From JASEGV01 sp947085405 (GTDB lineage Bacteria > Bacteroidota > Ignavibacteria > UBA10030 > BY39), in NCBI GenBank assembly GCA_947085405.1, contig CAMTWO010000003.1, positions 54,157 through 118,156 of the forward strand: 64,000 nt of DNA. Reading direction: 5' to 3'. Made by a program: the position numbers and the translations under genes. Positions 42,076 to 51,341 of this stretch are shown piece after piece. The notes under the pieces are model-generated. The model did no database searches. It was not told the DNA's origin and saw only the letters and a list, made by a program, of their open reading frames with translations. Positions within the stretch are counted from its first letter, which is position 1. Every line of letters begins with the position of its first letter.

Positions 42076-42523
42076 AAAGATTCCTTTCGCAGCCCGTATA
42101 ATCGCAACCGGACTTTTTACAGGTTACTTTCCTATCGCCCCCGGTACGGCGGGTTCAGCACTTGGTTTAGCAATTTTCTTTATTAGCGGTGTCGGCAGTA
42201 CTTATTTTTTTATACCATTAATTATTTTAACTTTTTTTATCGGGGTTATCACTTCTTCGATTTTAGAAAAATCGTTAGGCAGCGACCCATCGGTTGTTGT
42301 AATAGATGAAATTGTAGGAATGTGGATTTCGCTCCTATTTTTACCTTCTAATTTAATAATAATGATTTCTGCATTTTTGTTATTTAGAATTTTCGATATT
42401 GTTAAGCCATTCCCGTGTCGAAAAGCCGAAACATTAAAACTCGGCTGGGGCATTATGGTAGATGATGTTATCGCAGGAATATATGCTAATCTGCTTTTAC
42501 AAATTGCTGTTTTAATATTATGA
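42062..42523 (+). CDS. pgpA: Phosphatidylglycerophosphatase A
   Basis: 153 residues. PIAPGTAGSALGLAIFF, VVIDEIVGMWISLLF and FDIVKPFPCRKAETLKLGWG then MVDDVIAGIYAN are the family motifs. Dephosphorylates the PgsA product to phosphatidylglycerol in the inner membrane. ATGA overlap with cinA. Confidence 0.93.
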   Translation: MQSNKKIPFAARIIATGLFTGYFPIAPGTAGSALGLAIFFISGVGSTYFFIPLIILTFFIGVITSSILEKSLGSDPSVVVIDEIVGMWISLLFLPSNLIIMISAFLLFRIFDIVKPFPCRKAETLKLGWGIMVDDVIAGIYANLLLQIAVLIL

Positions 42524-43773
42524 TAGCTTCAATAATTTCCATAGGCGATGAGTTATTGATCGGTCAGGTTATTAACACTAACGCATCGTATATTGCAGAG
42601 CAATTAAACAAGATTGGAATTTCTATACGAAACATAATAACGATCGGCGATAACCAAACCGACATTATTTCAACTTTTGAAAAATCTTTTTCCGAAAACG
42701 ATTTAGTATTTGTAACGGGGGGGCTTGGTCCAACACACGACGATATTACAAAAAAAGCTGTGTGTAAATTTTTTAACACGCAACTTGTAGTCGATGATAA
42801 AGTAAAAGAAAACATAAAACGAATTTTAGAACTTCGAAATTTAAAGTGGAATTCCGCTGCCGATGAGCAAACACTTGTTCCTGAAGGATGTAATATTATT
42901 CAAAACAACTATGGCACTGCCGCAGGCTTCCTTTTTGAACGCACTAAAAAATACTTTATAGTTACGCCGGGCGTCCCTTACGAAATGAAAGGAATGATGG
43001 GCGATTATCTGATTCCGTTCCTACAATCTCTTAATATAGGGAAACAAATTTTACATCGCACGTTAAAAACTACAGGTATAACTGAAGCATCATTAGCTGA
43101 ACTGATCGGAGATATTAACGATATTATCGGCAATACTGAAAACCTGCAATCAACTTTAGCTTTTCTCCCCGCCCCGACAGGTGTCAGGTTGCGGATTTCG
43201 ATTACAGGTACGAATAGTTCTTCCATCGGAATAAAAATAGTTGAAATTGAAAACAAAATTCGCGCAAAAGCAGGTAAATACATTTACGGGATCGACGAAG
43301 AAGAATTAGAAGAAGTAATCGGAAAACTTTTAACAGAAAAAGGATTAACTATTTCTGTTGCTGAATCCTGTACAGGCGGTTTAATCGCAAATCGTATTAC
43401 GAATGTTTCGGGAAGTTCAAAATATTTCGAACGCGGCATTGTAACTTACAGCAATAAATCAAAAACTGAGTTACTCGGTGTTCCTGAAGAACTGATAATC
43501 AAACAGGGCGCAGTGAGCGAAGAAGTAGCAAAAGCGATGGCTGAAGGAGTGAGGAAGATTTCCAAAACCGATATTGGAATTTCAACAACAGGAATCGCTG
43601 GACCGACCGGCGGGACTGCGGAAAAACCAGTCGGTTTAGTGTGGATCGGATACTCTGATAAGAACGAAACATTCGCACAGAAATTTCATTTCGGCGATAT
43701 TAGATTGATTACAAAAATTCGAGCATCACAAACCGCAATGGAAATTGTAAGAAATAAAATTTTAAATTTATGA
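42520..43773 (+). CDS. cinA: CinA-family protein (MoCF domain + PncC)
   Basis: 417 residues. N-terminal molybdopterin-binding-like domain (IISIGDELLIGQVINTNASY, VTGGLGPTHDDITKKAV, VTPGVPYEMKGMM) and C-terminal nicotinamide-nucleotide amidase domain (VAESCTGGLIANRITNVSGS, ISTTGIAGPTGGTAEKPVGL). Known CinA/PncC enzymes recycle NMN and clean up ADP-ribose. Commonly precedes recA, as here. ATGA overlap with thpR. Confidence 0.93.
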   Translation: MIASIISIGDELLIGQVINTNASYIAEQLNKIGISIRNIITIGDNQTDIISTFEKSFSENDLVFVTGGLGPTHDDITKKAVCKFFNTQLVVDDKVKENIKRILELRNLKWNSAADEQTLVPEGCNIIQNNYGTAAGFLFERTKKYFIVTPGVPYEMKGMMGDYLIPFLQSLNIGKQILHRTLKTTGITEASLAELIGDINDIIGNTENLQSTLAFLPAPTGVRLRISITGTNSSSIGIKIVEIENKIRAKAGKYIYGIDEEELEEVIGKLLTEKGLTISVAESCTGGLIANRITNVSGSSKYFERGIVTYSNKSKTELLGVPEELIIKQGAVSEEVAKAMAEGVRKISKTDIGISTTGIAGPTGGTAEKPVGLVWIGYSDKNETFAQKFHFGDIRLITKIRASQTAMEIVRNKILNL

Positions 43774-44330
43774 GACTTTTTATAGCTATTGATACACCCA
43801 CTTCAGTAAAAGCCCAAATGGCTGAAATTCAAGCAGAGTTAAAAAAATCGCAAGCTGATGTAAAATGGGACACTGCCGATAAATTTCATATCACTCTAAA
43901 ATTTTTGGGTGAAACGAAAGACGAATTACTCCCTGCAATCAACGGCATCCTCGAAACAGTTGGAACGAAATTCCAGCAGTTTCAAATTGAATATGATGAT
44001 ATCGGATGTTTCCCAAATTGGAAACAACCACGGGTGATATGGCTTGGAGCTAATGAAACATCAGGGACACTGTTGAAACTAAAACGCTCTTTGGATATCG
44101 AACTTGAAAAATTAGGGTTCGAAACCGAAGACCGAAAATTCCACCCACACATTACATTAGGTCGAGTAAAAAGTCAGCACAATATTAAAAACTTGACTGT
44201 TATTATGGAAAGTCTTAAATTCAAATCAGAAATAACGACGTGCCGGGAGATACTACTGATGCGAAGTATCTTAAAACCTTCCGGATCAGAATATTCGACA
44301 CTGACAACAGTGGACTTACAAAACACTTGA
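43770..44330 (+). CDS. thpR: RNA 2',3'-cyclic phosphodiesterase (2H family)
   Basis: 186 residues with both HxT motifs (FHITLKFLGE with H40/T42; FHPHITLGRVKS). 2H phosphoesterases open 2',3'-cyclic phosphates; the physiological RNA target is unclear. In the cinA-recA run, a usual place for this gene. Confidence 0.9.
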   Translation: MRLFIAIDTPTSVKAQMAEIQAELKKSQADVKWDTADKFHITLKFLGETKDELLPAINGILETVGTKFQQFQIEYDDIGCFPNWKQPRVIWLGANETSGTLLKLKRSLDIELEKLGFETEDRKFHPHITLGRVKSQHNIKNLTVIMESLKFKSEITTCREILLMRSILKPSGSEYSTLTTVDLQNT

Positions 44331-44333
44331 TTT

Positions 44334-44738
44334 ATGAAAACAAAAATTTCAAAAAAGAAACATCAAACTTTATTTCTTATAGACGATGAGGATATTTGGC
44401 TCGAAACAATGCAAACTGTTTTAGACGGCGAATCATACAACGTGATAACAGCCGACAGCGGCATAAAAGCCCTCGACAAGTTATCAAAAGTAAAACCTGA
44501 TTTAATTTTAAGCGATGTTAGAATGCCTGTTATGAACGGCTTCGAACTTTATGATAAAATTAAAAACAACCCAAAGCTGAACACAATACCTTTTGTATTT
44601 ATGTCGTCGCTTGATGATTACGATGCAAGGCGTGTTGCAAAATCCCTCGGAGCAACAGATTATGTTACAAAACCGTTCGACACAGAAGAGATCAAACGGG
44701 TAGTCTTAGATTTATTACAAAAATATAAAAACCGTTAA
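44334..44738 (+). CDS. Single-domain response regulator
   Basis: 134 residues, CheY-like receiver: acid pocket LFLIDDEDIW, phospho-acceptor D61 in LILSDVRMPVMNGFEL, and VTKPFDTEEIKR (Lys). No output domain and no kinase gene beside it, so it acts by protein-protein contact with an unknown partner. Located inside the cinA-recA operon, 12 bp before recA. Confidence 0.9.
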   Translation: MKTKISKKKHQTLFLIDDEDIWLETMQTVLDGESYNVITADSGIKALDKLSKVKPDLILSDVRMPVMNGFELYDKIKNNPKLNTIPFVFMSSLDDYDARRVAKSLGATDYVTKPFDTEEIKRVVLDLLQKYKNR

Positions 44739-44750
44739 AGTGGAGATATT

Positions 44751-45824
44751 ATGGCAGAAGATATAAGTAAAGAATCGCGTTCACAAGCTTTAAAAATTGC
44801 AATAGAACAAATCGAAAAACAACACGGCAAGGGTGCAGTGATGCGTCTCGGTGATCGTCCGGCAGTAAAAGTTGAATCAATACCGACCGGGTCGATATCG
44901 CTCGATCATGCTTTAGGTATCGGCGGGATACCGCGAGGTAGAGTTAGCGAAGTATTTGGACCGGAATCTTCCGGCAAAACTACTTTGTGTCTTCACATAA
45001 TAGCCGAAGCACAAAAACGCGGCGGCATAGCAGCGTTCATTGATACCGAACATGCTTTAGATGTAGCTTATGCGAAACGTCTCGGTGTCGATGTAAATAA
45101 TCTGTTGCTTTCGCAACCTGAATTCGGCGAGCAAGCTCTCGAAATAGTTGAAACTTTAGTTCGCAGCGGTTCAATAGATGTTATTGTGATCGACTCAGTT
45201 GCAGCTCTAACACCGCGGGCTGAAATCGAAGGCGAAATGGGCGACCCGACGATGGGCGTTCAAGCTCGACTAATGTCGCAAGCGCTCCGTAAATTAGCTG
45301 CGGCGATAAATAAATCGAAAACATCTGTAATTTTCACTAATCAACTCCGCCAAAAAATCGGAGTTATGTTTGGCAATCCCGAAACAACTACCGGCGGCAA
45401 CGCACTAAAATTTTATGCTTCAATCAGATTGGATGTCCGCAGGATCGAAGCTATTAAAGACGGCACTGTTGTAATCGGCAACCGGACGCGTGTTAAAGTC
45501 GTAAAAAATAAAATGGCGCCTCCCTTCCGCGAAGCTACGTTCGATATTTTATACAACGAAGGTATTTCGAAATTAGGCGATTTAATTGACCTTGCTATTG
45601 AGCAGAACGTAATCCAGAAAAGCGGTTCTTGGTTCTCGTATAAAGAGGATAGAATTGGACAAGGCAGGGATGCGGTAAAAAAATTACTCCTCGAAAACGA
45701 AAAACTTAATAAAGAAATCGACCAGATTCTACGAAGTAAATTAAACTTAAACGGCGGATCACCCAACGAAACTGAACGAGCAGCAGTTGCCACATCCAAA
45801 TCTGAAATTAAAAAAGCTAAATGA
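44751..45824 (+). CDS. recA: Recombinase RecA
   Basis: 357 residues. Walker A GPESSGKTTL (70-79), MAW-type GDPTMGVQARLMSQALRKL, L2 loop FGNPETTTGGNALKFYASI. Central to homologous recombination and SOS induction. GGAG lies 9 bases before the ATG. ATGA overlap with recX, the usual partner. Confidence 0.97.
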   Translation: MAEDISKESRSQALKIAIEQIEKQHGKGAVMRLGDRPAVKVESIPTGSISLDHALGIGGIPRGRVSEVFGPESSGKTTLCLHIIAEAQKRGGIAAFIDTEHALDVAYAKRLGVDVNNLLLSQPEFGEQALEIVETLVRSGSIDVIVIDSVAALTPRAEIEGEMGDPTMGVQARLMSQALRKLAAAINKSKTSVIFTNQLRQKIGVMFGNPETTTGGNALKFYASIRLDVRRIEAIKDGTVVIGNRTRVKVVKNKMAPPFREATFDILYNEGISKLGDLIDLAIEQNVIQKSGSWFSYKEDRIGQGRDAVKKLLLENEKLNKEIDQILRSKLNLNGGSPNETERAAVATSKSEIKKAK

Positions 45825-46477
45825 TAATCAGCAATATATCGCAAGCTAAAAATAAACCGAAATTTGTTGTACTCTTAACCGATACGAATAATAAATACAC
45901 TATTTATAAAGATGTTATTAAAAAATGCGGGTTAAGAAAAGGCGATTCGATTACCGATGGTAAGTTGAGCGAAATTTTATTTTTAGATGAATTCCACAGA
46001 GGGAAAGATACCGCCTTACGATATTTCAGCTACCGGCAAAGAAGCGAGTACGAACTTCGCAAAAAACTCGAAAGCAAAAAATTCAAGCCGAAGGTAGTAG
46101 ATTCTGTGATTTCAAATTTGAAAGGCATCGGATTAATTAACGACCGTGAATTTGCAAAAAGTTTTACCCGTAACACATTAAAGGGAAAAGCTATCGGAAG
46201 GAATTTGTTAAAGCAACGGCTTCTTGATAAAAAAATACCTAAAGATGTAGTTCTTCAAATTATCGAAAAATCGTACAGCAACATAAATGAAAAAGAATCG
46301 GCTTTGGAAACAGCAAAAAAGCAGTTAAAAAAATACCGCATCACAAAATCAAAATCCGACGATAAACAAAATTATATCCGGCTTTCAAGTTTTTTATCGC
46401 GCCGGGGTTTTTCGTGGGAGATTATTTCAAATGTTATGAAGCAAGTTTTTAATAAAGACGAATTGCCCGAAGAATGA
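45821..46477 (+). CDS. recX: RecX regulatory protein
   Basis: 218 residues, three-helix repeats: ALRYFSYRQRSEYELRKKLE, VVDSVISNLKGIGLINDREF, FLSRRGFSWEIISNVM. It binds RecA filaments and modulates them. Overlaps recA and the exonuclease gene by 4 bp each. Confidence 0.9.
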   Translation: MIISNISQAKNKPKFVVLLTDTNNKYTIYKDVIKKCGLRKGDSITDGKLSEILFLDEFHRGKDTALRYFSYRQRSEYELRKKLESKKFKPKVVDSVISNLKGIGLINDREFAKSFTRNTLKGKAIGRNLLKQRLLDKKIPKDVVLQIIEKSYSNINEKESALETAKKQLKKYRITKSKSDDKQNYIRLSSFLSRRGFSWEIISNVMKQVFNKDELPEE

Positions 46478-47148
46478 AACGAGTTGTTTTTGATATCGAA
46501 ACCCTCGCCTTCCCTTTTGAAAATTTTGATGAGGTTCAACAAGAGTATCTATTAAAATTTGCCGACACCGAAGAGAAACGCGAACAAGCTCTTCTCCAAT
46601 TAAATCTTTATGCCCCCACTGCCCGCATCATAGCAATCGGGATGTTCAATCCTGATACCAATCAAGGGAAAGTTTTCTACCAATCGGATGTGAAAGAAGA
46701 ATACACAAGCGATGATGGTAAAGTAGGATTTGTATCGGGAGATGAGAAGGAAATTCTCAAATGGTTCTGGACTGCTATCAAACACTACGACCAGTTTATT
46801 ACATTCAACGGCAGGACTTTCGATTGTCCTTTTGTGATGCTTCGATCGGCGATATTAGGAGTTGTTCCGTCAAGAAACTTAGTGCCTTACCGATACGATG
46901 CTAAAACTCATTGCGACTTATTAGACCAGCTTTCGTTTTACGCCGCTGTTAAAAAATTCAATTTAGATTTTTACTGCAAAGCTTTCGGAATTAAAAGTCC
47001 GAAAAGCGAAGGAATAACCGGTTTAGATTTAGGCGACCTCTTCAGAGCAGGGAAATACAGAGACATTGCCAAATATTGTATCGGCGATGTAATAGCCACA
47101 GGCGAACTTTTCAATATCTGGAATAAGTTTTTAAACATCAAAGATTGA
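46474..47148 (+). CDS. DnaQ-like 3'-5' exonuclease
   Basis: 224 residues. Exo I: RVVFDIETLAFP (D7, E9). Exo II: FITFNGRTFDCPFVMLRSAI. Exo III region: GDLFRAGKYRDIAKYCIGDV with Asp. It belongs to the predicted PolB-exonuclease-related group. Its place after recA/recX suggests DNA repair, although this is inferred from context. Confidence 0.85.
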   Translation: MKRVVFDIETLAFPFENFDEVQQEYLLKFADTEEKREQALLQLNLYAPTARIIAIGMFNPDTNQGKVFYQSDVKEEYTSDDGKVGFVSGDEKEILKWFWTAIKHYDQFITFNGRTFDCPFVMLRSAILGVVPSRNLVPYRYDAKTHCDLLDQLSFYAAVKKFNLDFYCKAFGIKSPKSEGITGLDLGDLFRAGKYRDIAKYCIGDVIATGELFNIWNKFLNIKD

Positions 47149-47164
47149 AAATATCGCATCAATA

Positions 47165-48046
47165 TTGTTTATTAATATAATAAAACACTTCTCCAAGTTC
47201 GTTTCCCGAACCATCGAACAAAAAAGATACCTCCCGTATAAAATCTTTATATCCAAACAATTCACACAAAAAACTGGAAAGAGCTTACACCTCGATAATC
47301 CTTTGACATTCAACGAAAAAATACAATGGATAAAAACACATTATCACGATCCGTTACTAACAATGTTAGCAGATAAGTATTTAGTTAGGGAGTATGTGAG
47401 AGAAAAAGTCGGAGACTATGTGTTAAACCAGATCTACGGCGTATTTTACTCAGTAGATGAAATTGAATTCGATAAGTTACCCTCATCGTTCGTAATTAAA
47501 GCAGCACACGGGTCAGGTTGGAATATTATCTGTAAAAATAAAAACGAATTGAACTGGCAGGATGCAAAAAAAAGAATGGCTGAATGGATTAGCGATAACT
47601 ATTACTACTACGGAAGAGAATGGGCTTACAAAAACATCCGTCCGAAAATAATCATTGAGAAGTATTTAGACGAAGCAGGTAAAATACCATTGGATTATAA
47701 AATTTTTTGTTTTAACGGACAGCCGAAGTTTGTGCAAATCGATATCGACCGATTTGAAAACCATACAAGGAAATTTTTTGATTTGGACTGGAACGAGTTA
47801 CCATTCTCAATTATTTACCCGATTTCATCTACAATAATTGATAAACCAAAAAACTTCGACAGCATGATAGAAATAGTAAAGAAATTATCTGATCTTCTTT
47901 TATTTACCCGGGTAGATTTATATTCAATAAATTCTCAAATAATCTTTGGTGAAATGACTTTCTACCCTGAAAACGGAGGTGGGAAGTTCATCCCCGACAT
48001 ATATGACAAGACTGTAGGAGAATATTTGGACTTAAAACTACATTAA
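47165..48046 (+). CDS. TupA-like ATP-grasp protein
   Basis: 293 residues from ATG 47165 (16 bp after the exonuclease). PLTFNEKIQWIKTHYHDPLL, FVIKAAHGSGWNIICKNKNE (ATP-binding loop), IIIEKYLDEAGKIPLDYKIF and EMTFYPENGGGKFIPD match the ATPgrasp_TupA family, found in polysaccharide and teichuronopeptide loci. It probably adds an amino-acid or similar group to a surface glycan. Last gene of the plus-strand operon; a terminator follows. Confidence 0.82.
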   Translation: MFINIIKHFSKFVSRTIEQKRYLPYKIFISKQFTQKTGKSLHLDNPLTFNEKIQWIKTHYHDPLLTMLADKYLVREYVREKVGDYVLNQIYGVFYSVDEIEFDKLPSSFVIKAAHGSGWNIICKNKNELNWQDAKKRMAEWISDNYYYYGREWAYKNIRPKIIIEKYLDEAGKIPLDYKIFCFNGQPKFVQIDIDRFENHTRKFFDLDWNELPFSIIYPISSTIIDKPKNFDSMIEIVKKLSDLLLFTRVDLYSINSQIIFGEMTFYPENGGGKFIPDIYDKTVGEYLDLKLH

Positions 48047-48066
48047 CTTGTAGAGTCAAATAAACA

Positions 48067-48094
48067 GAGCCGATCCCTTGTTAGAAACCGGCTC
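48067..48094 (+). terminator. Terminator hairpin after the recA-operon
   Basis: GAGCCG / CGGCTC stem, 16-nt loop, followed by ATTATTTC, 21 bp after the TupA-like stop. The weak T-run keeps the call moderate. Confidence 0.5.
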
Positions 48095-48107
48095 ATTATT
48101 TCAAAAC

Positions 48108-48190
48108 TCTCGACGATCCGCCGAAGGCGGAGAGTTCGTCGACCATCAATCCCTGCCCGCTATATTGAATCCTTGAAGGCAGGCGGGCAT
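48108..48190. repeat. Palindromic repeat pair (CCGCCGAAGGCGG and TGCCCGC..GCGGGCA)
   Basis: AACTCTCGACGATCCGCC with GGCGGAGAGTTCGTCGA forms a stem; then CCTGCCCGC...GGCAGGCGGGCA forms a second. Same families as at 22903, 28520 and 55173. Lies between the operon and a convergent secreted-protein gene, and may serve as a terminator for the latter. Confidence 0.7.
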
Positions 48191-48209
48191 TATTCCATCA
48201 TTCCGACTT

Positions 48210-51200
48210 TTACCGCATTAGGATTGCCTTCTTCACGCTTCTGAATGATCCTGCCGTTAGTTTGTAGTAGTACACACCGCTCGATAGATTTCCCGCATCG
48301 AATGTAGCTTCATAATATCCCGCTTCTTTGAACCCATCAACAAGTGTTGCTACTTCACGACCGAGAACATCGTACACCTTCAGTGTTACAAAACTGCCAA
48401 CAGGCAACTGCCAATTGATAACTGTTGCAGGGTTGAACGGGTTGGGATAGTTTTGTTCAAGTGCATACTGATTCGGAATAAAACTACCACTCTCAAATTT
48501 CAAAATTAGCATCGAAACTGGTTTTGTAATTTCAAATGAACTCCGGTTATGCATCGAAATCTCATCACCATCAACCACCAATTTTGCTTTAACAGATTTG
48601 TCGTATGTCCAGCTAAGTTTTACAGGATATTCAGCATCGGAAATCAAAATCACATTTTCCTTACTTGCAGCAAACATACTTCCTGTAGCAAATCGGACAT
48701 CAAAAATTCCTGATGGGGGAATCGGAGGCAATTCGTAAAAACTCAAGGACGAAATATCTGCTTCACCAAAAAGCAATTTTTGTGTTTTACCGACGGCATC
48801 GGTTATCACAATCTCATTTTTATTCCGCGAGCCGGCGGATTCGGCTTTAGCTTGTTTATTTACTAAACCACCCGAAACTAATTGCACTTGACCATCATCC
48901 TTGACTTTTATCCAATATGCTTTACCCGGCATAAGATTATCTGCAATTTGATAACCGTTATTATATCCATAATATTTTGAACTGATATTATTTTCCGGGG
49001 TTTGAATAATCGAGCCGATACTTACCGGTGAACTAATAGCCCCAATCATATTCCAACCCAGCGTTACATCAATAGTAAGTGTTGAGATTGGCGACCCAAT
49101 CATATTTATACTTTGTTCGCCGACAAATTTTAACCAATAACCGGGACCATTCGTTAAAGTGTCCTTTACAAGATAAGAACCCTGATATGTAAACGCATTC
49201 GATTGTGCAGTCTCGAAGAGAACATTCTTTCTGAAATCATACACTGTTACAGGAACCGAAACCATATTCCATCCATGCGACACAGCAACAAGTCCCATAT
49301 CAACTGTTTCGTCTCTATCGAAGTAAACAATTGGTAATGCCTCATCATCTAAAAGTAACAGATGCTGTCGTTCAGGATCTTTTTCAAAACTAATTCCGGC
49401 GCGCTCGCTTTTCCAGAATTTGTAGTAGATAGTTTGATTACCTGAGATCGGAATAACTTTCGTGTAAATACTATCGTTATCAGCATCGTATAAAGTATCA
49501 GGATTATTAGTTGAAACACCCCAATCGTTGAAGGAACCTCGCACCGTTACAGCATCACCAAGTTGAGGCAGGAATGTTTTCTCTATCATCTTAATTTTCA
49601 TATTAACTTGAAATGTAACATTAACATCGGGAAATTCATTACTGAAATAAACCTGAGGAATCGTTACATCGACATCGGTTAAATTAAATATCCGGTCGCC
49701 GGAACTATTTTCCCAATCGACGCCGTCTCTGAAAGTTTTCCAAAACTTGTAGTTAATCGTTTGATTTTTAGAAATCGGAATTGTTTTAGTGAAGATGCTG
49801 TCGTTATCGAGATCCTTCAGTGTATCAATTGTACTCCACGAGTTGAAAGTACCGCGCACAGTTACAGCATCGCCAAGTGAAGGAATAAATTTTCCTTTTT
49901 TCATTTGCACTTTCATATTAACCTGAAAGGTTACAAAAACCGGTATATCTTCGTTATTGAAAAACACGACCGGAGTTTGTGTATCGCTGCTCCCTACAAC
50001 AAATTCTCGATCACCAATCGCATCTTCCCACTCAAGCCCGCCGCGAAGCGATTTCCAGTATTTAAAATAAATTGTCTGCTCAGCTTTTATAGAAATTGTT
50101 TTTGTGTAAATGCTATCGTTATCAGCATCTTTTAACGTATCGAGATTTCCGTTAGGTGCATCGCCCCAGTTATTGAACGAACCGCGAACGGTTACGTAAT
50201 CGCCCAGATTAGGCTTAAACCTCTCCATCTTCATTTGAGCTTTCATATTCACACGAAAAGTTACATTTACTTTGTAAGCAAACACTGCGCGAATTGTATG
50301 ATTCGCCGTTACATTATAGAAGGTGTAACTTGTTGTAGAATCGGTTTTTACTCCATTCACAATCAGACTATCAACATAGAAACCGGAGTTCGGGGTTATA
50401 ATAAATTGTTGATTATTTCCGTGATTAACAATTACAATTCCCGATGGCACAATTGCGCCGTTCGGTCCCGCAGATGCCGTGATTGTATATGTCGGCGACA
50501 AAACCGAATACGAATAGAACGAACCGCTATTGTTGTTGTGATTGATTGTGTACATATCGAAATCAGAAGTCGGATTGGAAACAGTAGTTGAAAAAGCATA
50601 ATATCTTACCGTAGTTCCGCCAGATTGACCGGGAAGAGTTGCGGTTCCAGAATTCCCTACAAAACTTACAGCAGCCAAACTTGAAGATACCCAGTTATTC
50701 GTTGTGTATCGAATGTACATTAATTCTTCAGCCGATTTATTTACGTTTGTTGTAACTGTTACTGTGACTGACTGATTTGGTGAAACATTCCCTGCAATCG
50801 GCAACTGTGTTACAGTAGTCAATTGCACCGGAGTTGCTGATGTTACCATCCAAATTGCATTTGTGTGGCTGTAGCCGTTATCGCTCCAGTTTACTGAATA
50901 ATATTTATCATTCACTAAGGTTACAGAATTATTATCCGCATGTTGAAACGTGTAACTCTGAAGAGTGTTCATTTGAACAATTACATTAGACCATTTATTA
51001 TTGTATGGACTTCCGGTTGGTCCGCTTGTGAACAACCAAGGATAAGTTCCTGCAGTTGCATCTCCACCGGTTGCTGCAATATAAATTAAAGTTTTATACC
51101 GCCGCGTTGTAAGTTCGGTATTCACCAACAGTTTTCCTGTAGGTCGTTGGATTCCTGCAAACGCGTCGATTGTAGGAGGGTTTGTCCAACCATTAAAACC

Positions 51201-51311
51201 CCCAGGCATATTCAAACCTTCTGGACCCCATATCTGCTGACTTGATGATACTGTACTAAATAATAGTACACAGCTAATAATTAGAAGAAGATTACTTATA
51301 ATTTTTTTCAT
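48210..51311 (-). CDS. Secreted glycan-type protein with E-set repeats and type IX sorting domain
   Basis: 1033 residues. After the signal peptide is an unnamed domain (GPEGLNMPGGFNGWTNPPTI), an Ig-like/FN3 part, then three roughly 100-residue repeats (near 355, 465, 570) each reading VTFQVNMKxQMK, LGDxVTVRGSFN and KxIPIxxNQTIYYKFWK; these look like starch-binding CBM20/48-type E-set folds. A WNM-rich module follows (HGWNMVSVPVTVYDF, LGWNMIGAI). The C-terminus is a sorting domain (YALEQNYPNPFNP, GREVATLV, GVYYYKLTAGS). Encoded next to a secreted amylase, so alpha-glucan binding is inferred. Confidence 0.8.
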   Translation of the reverse strand: MKKIISNLLLIISCVLLFSTVSSSQQIWGPEGLNMPGGFNGWTNPPTIDAFAGIQRPTGKLLVNTELTTRRYKTLIYIAATGGDATAGTYPWLFTSGPTGSPYNNKWSNVIVQMNTLQSYTFQHADNNSVTLVNDKYYSVNWSDNGYSHTNAIWMVTSATPVQLTTVTQLPIAGNVSPNQSVTVTVTTNVNKSAEELMYIRYTTNNWVSSSLAAVSFVGNSGTATLPGQSGGTTVRYYAFSTTVSNPTSDFDMYTINHNNNSGSFYSYSVLSPTYTITASAGPNGAIVPSGIVIVNHGNNQQFIITPNSGFYVDSLIVNGVKTDSTTSYTFYNVTANHTIRAVFAYKVNVTFRVNMKAQMKMERFKPNLGDYVTVRGSFNNWGDAPNGNLDTLKDADNDSIYTKTISIKAEQTIYFKYWKSLRGGLEWEDAIGDREFVVGSSDTQTPVVFFNNEDIPVFVTFQVNMKVQMKKGKFIPSLGDAVTVRGTFNSWSTIDTLKDLDNDSIFTKTIPISKNQTINYKFWKTFRDGVDWENSSGDRIFNLTDVDVTIPQVYFSNEFPDVNVTFQVNMKIKMIEKTFLPQLGDAVTVRGSFNDWGVSTNNPDTLYDADNDSIYTKVIPISGNQTIYYKFWKSERAGISFEKDPERQHLLLLDDEALPIVYFDRDETVDMGLVAVSHGWNMVSVPVTVYDFRKNVLFETAQSNAFTYQGSYLVKDTLTNGPGYWLKFVGEQSINMIGSPISTLTIDVTLGWNMIGAISSPVSIGSIIQTPENNISSKYYGYNNGYQIADNLMPGKAYWIKVKDDGQVQLVSGGLVNKQAKAESAGSRNKNEIVITDAVGKTQKLLFGEADISSLSFYELPPIPPSGIFDVRFATGSMFAASKENVILISDAEYPVKLSWTYDKSVKAKLVVDGDEISMHNRSSFEITKPVSMLILKFESGSFIPNQYALEQNYPNPFNPATVINWQLPVGSFVTLKVYDVLGREVATLVDGFKEAGYYEATFDAGNLSSGVYYYKLTAGSFRSVKKAILMR

Positions 51312-51341
51312 AATATCACTCCTTTTAAAAATGTTAATTGT